DNA from: an uncultured Eubacteriales bacterium | GTDB lineage: Bacteria > Bacillota > Clostridia > Oscillospirales > Acutalibacteraceae | Direction of reading: 5' to 3' | Assembly (NCBI GenBank): GCA_934454655.1 | Contig: CAKSFK010000007.1 | Coordinates: 7,553 to 71,552, forward strand | Length of the DNA stretch: 64,000 nt | Shown: positions 59,119 to 64,000 of the stretch, piece after piece | Layout of the letters: every line of letters begins with the position of its first letter | Numbering within the stretch: position 1 is the stretch's first letter | Notes under the pieces: model-generated | Seen by the model: only the letters and a program-made list of their open reading frames with translations | Told to the model about the DNA's origin: nothing | Database searches by the model: none | Position numbers and translations under genes: made by a program

Positions 59119-59440
59119 ATTTGATGTTATCGGGCAGTTTTAATTTTTCGAGCGCCTTTCTGTGCAGCCGCTCGGTGTGGCGCGGGCTGTAATTAATAAT
59201 AAAGCTTATTTCAAGCAGCGGCTTTCCGCAGACATATTTTAAATACAGAAGTTCCGAAAGAACGCCGCCTACTTCCGAAATGCGTTTTTCGATATCATCT
59301 CTTGTTTTGTAAGCTTTGTCAAGCTTTTTAAGCCTTGCCGCCTCTTCCGATGCGTTACAGCTTGTCTGTTCGGTCAGCCGCTTTATTGCCGCGTTTTGCA
59401 AAAGGTAAAGGGAAAGGTATTCCTTTTTGGGCTCTCTCAT
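59117..59440 (-). CDS. Small sigma-region-4-like DNA-binding protein
   Basis: A 107-residue protein. The last 45 residues (VLSELLYLKYVCGKPLLEISFIINYSPRHTERLHRKALEKL, here given as its key parts LLYLKYVCGKPLLEIS and YSPRHTERLHRKAL) look like sigma-70 region 4, or the ArpU/DUF1492-like proteins of mobile elements. The N-terminal half is helical and charged. It overlaps the zinc-ribbon gene upstream by 4 bases, so they form a pair. Without other phage genes nearby it could be a resident regulator or a remnant. Confidence 0.7.
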   Translation of the reverse strand: MREPKKEYLSLYLLQNAAIKRLTEQTSCNASEEAARLKKLDKAYKTRDDIEKRISEVGGVLSELLYLKYVCGKPLLEISFIINYSPRHTERLHRKALEKLKLPDNIK

Positions 59441-59820
59441 TTTTTGCGTCGCCTCATTTCGGGCATAACAAGCGCGGTGTATTCACCGTAGCTTAAGGTT
59501 GTGCCGTGCTGTTTGTTGTATTCCTCGGTTTCCCTTACGATCAGCAGTAAGGGGTTTTTCTCATCTGCTATACGCCTTAGGCGCTCCCGTTTTCGCATTT
59601 CATCTCCGCGCCTGCGGCACAGGGAACTGCAATATTCTCCGCCGTTTTTTATCCTTGCGCCGCAGGCGCGGCAGTAATGCTTTTCTTCCTCGCAAAAATC
59701 GGTGCTTTTGCAGTTGGGACAGTAATACACCTTTTCGTACGGCGGCGCGCCTAAACCGTGTGTTTCATAATATTTTTCCGGCTGTAAAAAACGACAGCCG
59801 CAATCCTTGCAATAGTACAT
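59437..59820 (-). CDS. Zinc-ribbon protein of unknown function
   Basis: A 127-residue protein with three cysteine knuckles: YYCKDCGCRF at the N-terminus, VYYCPNCKSTDFC in the middle and HYCRACGARIKNGGEYCSSLC next, consistent with two or three zinc sites. The C-terminus is basic and helical (RRRGDEMRKRERLRRIADE). This suggests a nucleic-acid or protein-binding role. GGAGG is 7 bases before the ATG. The paired downstream gene looks like a sigma-region-4 protein; together they may form a small regulatory unit. Confidence 0.72.
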   Translation of the reverse strand: MYYCKDCGCRFLQPEKYYETHGLGAPPYEKVYYCPNCKSTDFCEEEKHYCRACGARIKNGGEYCSSLCRRRGDEMRKRERLRRIADEKNPLLLIVRETEEYNKQHGTTLSYGEYTALVMPEMRRRKK

Positions 59821-59918
59821 TTTTCATCCTCCGTTATGCTTAAATTCAAACCCGACATATAATAGAAAGAGAGAGCGGAGAAAAATGTAAACATAGGTAA
59901 AAGAGGGTGAGAAAATTT

Positions 59919-60086
59919 ATGAATCCCTGTGAGGTAACCGCTGTTGTTACCGCCGCGGCAAATTTGTTCTTTGAGTGTTTTTCAAAGGATGAATTACAGA
60001 TTTTGGCGGCAGCATTTACACAGCTCGGCGATACGTTGTCAACTCAGCTTGCCGTTTGCGAAACGGCTAAGAGCGCGGAAAAATAG
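59919..60086 (+). CDS. DUF6774-like microprotein (55 residues)
   Basis: A short gene: ATG at 59919 behind GAGGGTGAG, stop TAG at 60084-60086. The protein starts MNPCEVTAVVTAAANLFFEC and continues FSKDELQILAAAFTQLGDTL then a short cysteine-containing tail; the ELxxLAAxFTQLGDTL line matches the small DUF6774 family found in Clostridia. Function unknown. The stop codon lies inside the left arm of a terminator hairpin, so the end of the coding region and the terminator are shared. It stands alone between a leftward pair and the VTC cluster. Confidence 0.8.
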   Translation: MNPCEVTAVVTAAANLFFECFSKDELQILAAAFTQLGDTLSTQLAVCETAKSAEK

Positions 60087-60114
60087 GTCGTCCTATTTTT
60101 CCGCGCTTTTTTTT
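60072..60114 (+). terminator. Terminator overlapping the end of the microprotein gene
   Basis: AGCGCGGAAAAATAGG (60072-60087) pairs perfectly with CCTATTTTTCCGCGCT (60092-60107) with a four-base loop, then TTTTTTT. The TAG stop of the small gene is inside the left arm. Confidence 0.9.
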
Positions 60115-60197
60115 AAATTGTTGTCACACTTGTTAAGCTTAAGTTCACAGTTGCAACAAATTAAGGGCGTATGCTGTAACATAAGGAGATGAAGGTT

Positions 60198-60926
60198 ATG
60201 TTCGCATCGGTCTTTAAAAGGTACGAGGAAAAATACGTCCTTACCTCGGCACAGTACGGCGAGGCGCTTAAAATGCTTTCGGGGTCTACCGTGCGCGATG
60301 AATATTCGGAAAGTCTTATTTGCAGTTTGTATTACGATACACCGGACAAAAGACTTATAAGGTCGTCAATTGAAAAGCCTGTTTACAAGGAAAAATTAAG
60401 GCTTAGGTGTTACGGCGTGCCGAGCGGCGACTCCGCGTGCTTTATAGAACTTAAAAAGAAGTACAAGGGGATTGTTTATAAGCGAAGAATAACATCGTGT
60501 TATGATAACGCGATGTCGTTTATGAACGGCAGCAGCAGCGCGGTTGAGTCGTCGCAGATAAAAAATGAAATTATGTATTTCGGTAAATTTTACGGAACGC
60601 TTGAGCCGTCGTACTGTATATTTTATAAGCGGCTTGCACTGTATGACAAAAATGACAGGAACATTCGCGTAACGTTTGACAGCGATATAAGAGCCAGAAA
60701 TTATGATTTGAATTTGAAAAAGGGCGCATACGGCGAACGGCTGACGGACGGCGGCGTTTACATTATGGAAATTAAAACCGCCGGAGCGATTCCATTGAAC
60801 ATAACCGATATCCTGACAAAGATAAAAGCGTATCCCGCGTCATTTTCAAAATACGGTACGGCATATAAGAACAGCCTTAACAGCGAAAAAAATATTAAAG
60901 AAAAAGGGGAAGAAAACTGTGCTTGA
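60198..60926 (+). CDS. VTC-domain (polyphosphate polymerase-like) protein
   Basis: A 242-residue protein of the VTC/CYTH-type tunnel fold. Lines: FKRYEEKYVLTSAQYG, LICSLYYDTPD, KEKLRLRCYG, CFIELKKKYKGIVYKRRI, and the late GVYIMEIKTAGAIP, with the basic and acidic residues that bind phosphates and metal in yeast Vtc4. Bacterial members are annotated as polyphosphate polymerase domain proteins but few have been tested. The ATG at 60198 follows AAGGAG by 9 bases. The next two genes overlap or abut, forming a cluster with DUF4956 and a secreted beta-helix lipoprotein. Confidence 0.85.
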   Translation: MFASVFKRYEEKYVLTSAQYGEALKMLSGSTVRDEYSESLICSLYYDTPDKRLIRSSIEKPVYKEKLRLRCYGVPSGDSACFIELKKKYKGIVYKRRITSCYDNAMSFMNGSSSAVESSQIKNEIMYFGKFYGTLEPSYCIFYKRLALYDKNDRNIRVTFDSDIRARNYDLNLKKGAYGERLTDGGVYIMEIKTAGAIPLNITDILTKIKAYPASFSKYGTAYKNSLNSEKNIKEKGEENCA

Positions 60927-61596
60927 TTTTATTTTTTCATCAATACTTGAATCCGGAATAACGGCAGGTCCGTTTTTAATTTGCACGGCGGTTTCGCTTT
61001 TGTGCGGCTTTTTAATAGCCTTTTGTCATAATTTTTTTGAGAGGTCGTCAAAAGGCTTTTCGGTAACTGTTGCGCTTTTGCCCGCAATAGTTCAGGTGGT
61101 AATAATGCTGGTTAACGGAAACCTCGGCACGGGCATTGCGGTTGCGGGCGCGTTTTCCCTTATCCGTTTTCGCTCGGTTGCGGGCAGTGCGCGCGAAATA
61201 CTCTGTATCTTCTCGGCAATGGCGGCGGGGCTTGCGGCGGGCGTTGGCTATGTGGGAATTGCCGTGATATTTGTTCTGATGATCTGCGCCGCGAATATTC
61301 TTTATATGGCGAGCGGCTTCGGCGAACAACTCCAAAACGAACGCGAGCTTAAAATTACAATACCCGAGGACCTTAATTACACATCGGTATTTGACGACCT
61401 GTTCAAAAAATACACCTGTGCTTACAGGCTTAAGGGGGTTAAGACCAGCAATATGGGAAGCCTTTATCGATTGACATACTCCGTAAAGCTTAAAAAGAAT
61501 GAAAATGAAAAGGATTTAATTGACGCGCTGCGGTGCCGCAACGGCAATCTTGACATTACCTGCAACTATTGCGCCACCGCTTCGGAGGAGTTGTGA
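60919..61596 (+). CDS. DUF4956 membrane protein
   Basis: A 225-residue protein with about four N-terminal membrane segments and a cytoplasmic domain (residues 140-225; LKITIPEDLNYTSVFDDLFKKY). The core line GNLGTGIAVAGAFSLIRFRS followed by GSAREILCIFSAMAAGLAAG is typical of DUF4956. It starts with GTG at 60919, overlapping the VTC gene by 8 bases. In many bacteria VTC and DUF4956 genes are neighbours, often with CotH or beta-helix proteins, which suggests a common membrane machinery for surface polymers; this is inference. Confidence 0.87.
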   Translation: MLDFIFSSILESGITAGPFLICTAVSLLCGFLIAFCHNFFERSSKGFSVTVALLPAIVQVVIMLVNGNLGTGIAVAGAFSLIRFRSVAGSAREILCIFSAMAAGLAAGVGYVGIAVIFVLMICAANILYMASGFGEQLQNERELKITIPEDLNYTSVFDDLFKKYTCAYRLKGVKTSNMGSLYRLTYSVKLKKNENEKDLIDALRCRNGNLDITCNYCATASEEL

Positions 61597-61599
61597 TTT

Positions 61600-63516
61600 A
61601 TGAAAAGATTTAATTTGTTGGTATTGGCAGCAGCCGCGGCGCTTGTTCTTACCTCGTGCGGAAAAAAGAATGCCGCAAGCATACAAAGCATAAGCGGCGA
61701 TAAGGTTTCGGCAACCCTTAACACCGACTCAATGGACCTTGAGTTTTCAAACAGGGATACCGAGTATGATTATGATGAAAGCGCCGCCGCCGTTGTAAGT
61801 GACAGCGAAAACGAAATAAAAATTACAGCCGCCGGAACATATGTTATATCGGGAAAGCATAAATCGGTAACGGTTAAAGCCGACGACAGCGCAAAAATAA
61901 GGCTGATTCTTAAAAATGCCGAAATATCAAACACCGAAGGTCCGGCAATTTACATTGAACAGGCAGACAAAGTGTTTATAACGGCGTATAAAGGAACGGT
62001 CAATACCGTGGCCGACAGCGCGGATTACAGCGCCGATTTTTCGGATACAAATGTTGACGCGGCGGTATTCAGCAAGGCGGATCTAACAGTAAACGGCGAG
62101 GGCACGCTTAATGCGGTCGGCAATAAAAAATGCGGGATCGCTTCAAAGGACGATCTGATTATCTGCGGACTGAACCTTAACGTTACAAGTGTCGGCTGTG
62201 CGCTTGAAGGTAAGGACTGCGTTAAAACAAAGGACTCCGCTGTTGTCATCACATCGGGCGGCGACGGCATAAAATCAACTAACAGCGAGGACGGCTTGAA
62301 GGGCTTTGTTTATGTTGAAAACGGTAATATTAACATAACCTCGCAAAATGACGGCTTGCAGGCGGCGACGCTTGCCAAAATTGCAAACGGAATAATAAAA
62401 ATAACGGCGGGCGGCGGAGTGTCCGAAAAAACAGTCGGAGGAAACGGCGGCGGATTTAATAAAAACAATGCCGCGGCAAGCGAAACCGCGGAAAGCGCAA
62501 ATGGCATTAAGGCCGAAAAGCTTGTGCTGATTTCGGGCGGGGAGATAAACGTTAACTCATATGATGACGGTATACATTCAGATTCGGACGTTCAAATAGA
62601 CGGCGGAGAAATAACAGTATCCACGGGCGACGACGGTATACACTCCGATTCATCCGCAATTATTAACGGCGGAAGCGTTACTGTAACGAAATCCTACGAG
62701 GGATTAGAGGGAAAAAGCGTAAGTATAACGGGCGGAACGGTTGACATTACCGCGTCCGACGACGGAATAAACGCTGCCGACGGCTCATCCGCGGCGACCG
62801 ACAGACCGGACGAAAACGGCGGGGCAGACGGTGCGGAGCTTAGTATAAGCGGCGGATATATAACGGTCAATGCGTCGGGCGACGGCGTGGACTCTAACGG
62901 CAATATAACGGTTTCGGGCGGTATTATACTGGTTTCCGGTCCTACGGATAACGGAAACGGTGTGCTCGACTGCGACGGAACGGCAACAATAACGGGCGGA
63001 ACAGTCTTGTTCTGCGGCAGTTCGGGTATGGCGGAAACATTTTCCGAAAATTCCTTACAGCCTTCGTTTATGTATACGCTTGATTCGGCGGTAAACGGCG
63101 GCACCGCTGTTTCCGTCACGGATTCATCCGGCAAGGTTCTCGTGTCGTTCGTGCCTTCAAAGCAGTTTGTAAATGTTGTTGTCAGCACGCCCGAACTTAA
63201 AAAGGGGAGCGGTTACACGCTCAACATCGGCGGCACGGTTTCGGATTGCGATAAAAACGGATATTCTTCGTCAGGCAGTCTGTCGGGAGCGTCGGCATCC
63301 TATGAGGTGTCACTAAGCTCAGTGTCCACGGTTATAGGAAGTGCGGGCGGAATGAACGGAGCGCCCGGGAAGGGCGGCGCTCCCGGCGGCAATGCCACCG
63401 CAGGCGATGATCAAACGGGCGGCAAAGGCTTTTCGGGCGGCGGCACACCGCCGCAAAGGCCGGATAACGATAACGGCGGAAAGCAATCGCGAACGCAGCA
63501 AAACGGTAATACCTAA
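61600..63516 (+). CDS. Lipoprotein with repeated beta-helix (Cthe_2159-type) carbohydrate-binding domain
   Basis: A 638-residue secreted lipoprotein. Lipobox L-T-S-C follows the signal KRFNLLVLAAAAALVL. The body is a right-handed beta-helix of repeats such as GGEINVNSYDDGIHSDSDVQIDGG, GGEITVSTGDDGIHSDS, GGSVTVTKSYEGLEGKS and GGTVDITASDDGINAAD, shown here as separate blocks, with the DDG(I) aspartates likely calcium-binding; C. thermocellum Cthe_2159 of this family binds cellulose and pectin-like sugars. The C-terminus (GGMNGAPGKGGAPGG onward) is a Gly/Pro-rich tail. It follows DUF4956 by 3 bases. It is probably a surface polysaccharide-binding component of the cluster. Confidence 0.85.
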   Translation: MKRFNLLVLAAAAALVLTSCGKKNAASIQSISGDKVSATLNTDSMDLEFSNRDTEYDYDESAAAVVSDSENEIKITAAGTYVISGKHKSVTVKADDSAKIRLILKNAEISNTEGPAIYIEQADKVFITAYKGTVNTVADSADYSADFSDTNVDAAVFSKADLTVNGEGTLNAVGNKKCGIASKDDLIICGLNLNVTSVGCALEGKDCVKTKDSAVVITSGGDGIKSTNSEDGLKGFVYVENGNINITSQNDGLQAATLAKIANGIIKITAGGGVSEKTVGGNGGGFNKNNAAASETAESANGIKAEKLVLISGGEINVNSYDDGIHSDSDVQIDGGEITVSTGDDGIHSDSSAIINGGSVTVTKSYEGLEGKSVSITGGTVDITASDDGINAADGSSAATDRPDENGGADGAELSISGGYITVNASGDGVDSNGNITVSGGIILVSGPTDNGNGVLDCDGTATITGGTVLFCGSSGMAETFSENSLQPSFMYTLDSAVNGGTAVSVTDSSGKVLVSFVPSKQFVNVVVSTPELKKGSGYTLNIGGTVSDCDKNGYSSSGSLSGASASYEVSLSSVSTVIGSAGGMNGAPGKGGAPGGNATAGDDQTGGKGFSGGGTPPQRPDNDNGGKQSRTQQNGNT

Positions 63517-63531
63517 AATAAAAAAAGCAGC

Positions 63532-63576
63532 ACGGCGGTAAGGAAAACCAACGCTTTCCTTACCGCCGTTTTTTTA
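63532..63576 (+). terminator. Terminator of the VTC/DUF4956/beta-helix cluster
   Basis: ACGGCGGTAAGGAAA (63532-63546) pairs perfectly with TTTCCTTACCGCCGT (63555-63569), followed by TTTTTTT. Loop of eight bases. Confidence 0.9.
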
Positions 63577-63584
63577 AAAACCAA

Positions 63585-64000
63585 CGAAGATGACAGTTTT
63601 AAAGTTAGGCTGATAAGGTAACTCCCCGCAGTGAGGGAAATGTTGTAAAACGGCAGTGAGCGGCGGACAGCTTCAGTTAACCCCACTCGGTATTTGCGCC
63701 GTGTTTTGTTTTCTGTCGGTGAATGTGCAGAAATATTTAAAAGAAAAAACACCGTACAGGCGGCATTGAGATGGTACAGAGAGAAATAATGGGCTTTATA
63801 GACCGATTGCCGTTCTGCGGTGAATTTATCGGTAGGCAAACGAGAATAATCCGAATCCGCCCAAAACGGCGTATTTTCGGCGTATTTTAACTTGTCGTCT
63901 TTATAGTGTGACAGGACTCGAATCTGTCGCGCCTACGAAACAAAATTTTGCATAATACATTGCCTCAAAACTTGAAATACGGCAGTATTCCTGCGTTTAG
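63585..64000. other. Gene-free stretch at the window end
   Basis: No convincing gene was found. The only minus-strand frame of about 100 codons has no family likeness or good start. On the minus strand near 63905-63930 is a tRNA T-arm-like piece (ACAG-ATTCGAGTC-CTGT) without the remaining tRNA arms. The rest shows no repeat or terminator that I can identify. Confidence 0.5.

Noticed and set aside
59117..60086. A prophage remnant
   Set aside because: Two small regulatory-type genes and one microprotein are present, but no integrase, capsid, tail or lysis gene, so a prophage is not supported.
63513..63839. A 108-codon minus-strand frame at the window end
   Set aside because: It runs through the terminator of the beta-helix gene, has no ribosome site and no recognisable motif.
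63771..63890. A plus-strand frame of about 39 codons starting with ATG
   Set aside because: No ribosome site and a strongly basic composition without likeness to a known small protein.

Overview
The window reads as a chromosomal segment of an anaerobic, endospore-forming member of the Clostridia (Oscillospirales or Ruminococcaceae-like gut or rumen relatives are the best guess). The reasons are the Firmicutes-type gene set (LexA, LuxS, RNase M5, YunB, YpeB, SpoVAC, an FtsEX plus M23 hydrolase operon, DUF1846, DUF5685, a YtrA-type regulator), moderate GC, strong AGGAGG-like ribosome binding sites and frequent TTG/GTG starts. No prophage, plasmid backbone, IS transposase, rRNA or CRISPR array was seen. 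Names are assigned by reading protein motifs, not by a database search.

Layout. 1-12186 (+): a carbohydrate-uptake cluster with a solute-binding protein cut by the window edge, two permease pairs, an NHL/YIP1 membrane protein, a DUF5696 lipoprotein and a CE15-like esterase, with no ATPase. 12325-15994: orphan spoVAC, a CapA-like protein (-), then luxS coupled to a rhodanese-TtcA fusion. 16157-20333: a PucR/CdaR-type regulator followed by ftsE, ftsX and a secreted M23 hydrolase. 20418-24534: VanZ, a coiled-coil protein, a flavin-reductase-like protein and YfhO. 24600-29699: polysaccharide deacetylase (-), DUF4965 protein, a probable Mn2+ riboswitch with mntP, then ypeB. 29775-32603: two near-identical 260-bp repeats bracketing tRNA-Val, tRNA-Gly and a DUF5685/J-domain/membrane-protein trio. 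32604-38066: uvrA (-) divergent from an ArsR/HMA/P1B-ATPase metal-efflux operon. 38122-50767 (-): DUF1846, WYL regulator, RNase M5, holA, comEC-like, ligA, yunB and a two-gene 2-hydroxyacyl-CoA dehydratase/activase pair. 50950-57040 (-): rhamnose genes rhaD, rhaA and an AraC regulator, a GHL10 lipoprotein-like glycosidase, queT, rnhA, lexA. 57194-63516 (+ except two small genes): ytrA-type regulator with ABC transporter, a zinc-ribbon/sigma-4-like pair (-), a DUF6774-like microprotein and a VTC/DUF4956/beta-helix lipoprotein cluster. 63585-64000 has no gene I can support.

The most unusual item is a dispersed intergenic repeat made of six consecutive stem-loops. Copies A (29775-30037) and B (32340-32603) are about 97 % identical. 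A truncated copy C (53046-53104) keeps only the first 55-60 bp. Each copy carries a TTGNAT, 17-bp spacer, TAAAAT promoter-like sequence inside its first stem-loop. In copy C that sequence points straight at the ribosome binding site of rhaA, and the upstream AraC gene ends in its own terminator, so the repeat fragment is the best candidate promoter for the rhamnose genes.

Other themes are sporulation genes standing apart from their usual partners (spoVAC without the other spoVA genes, ypeB without sleB), two genes that appear to start with the rare codon ATT (vanZ-like and ytrA-like), LexA boxes in front of uvrA and lexA, and clear metal control for Mn (mntP leader) and for Zn/Cd-type ions (ArsR operon).
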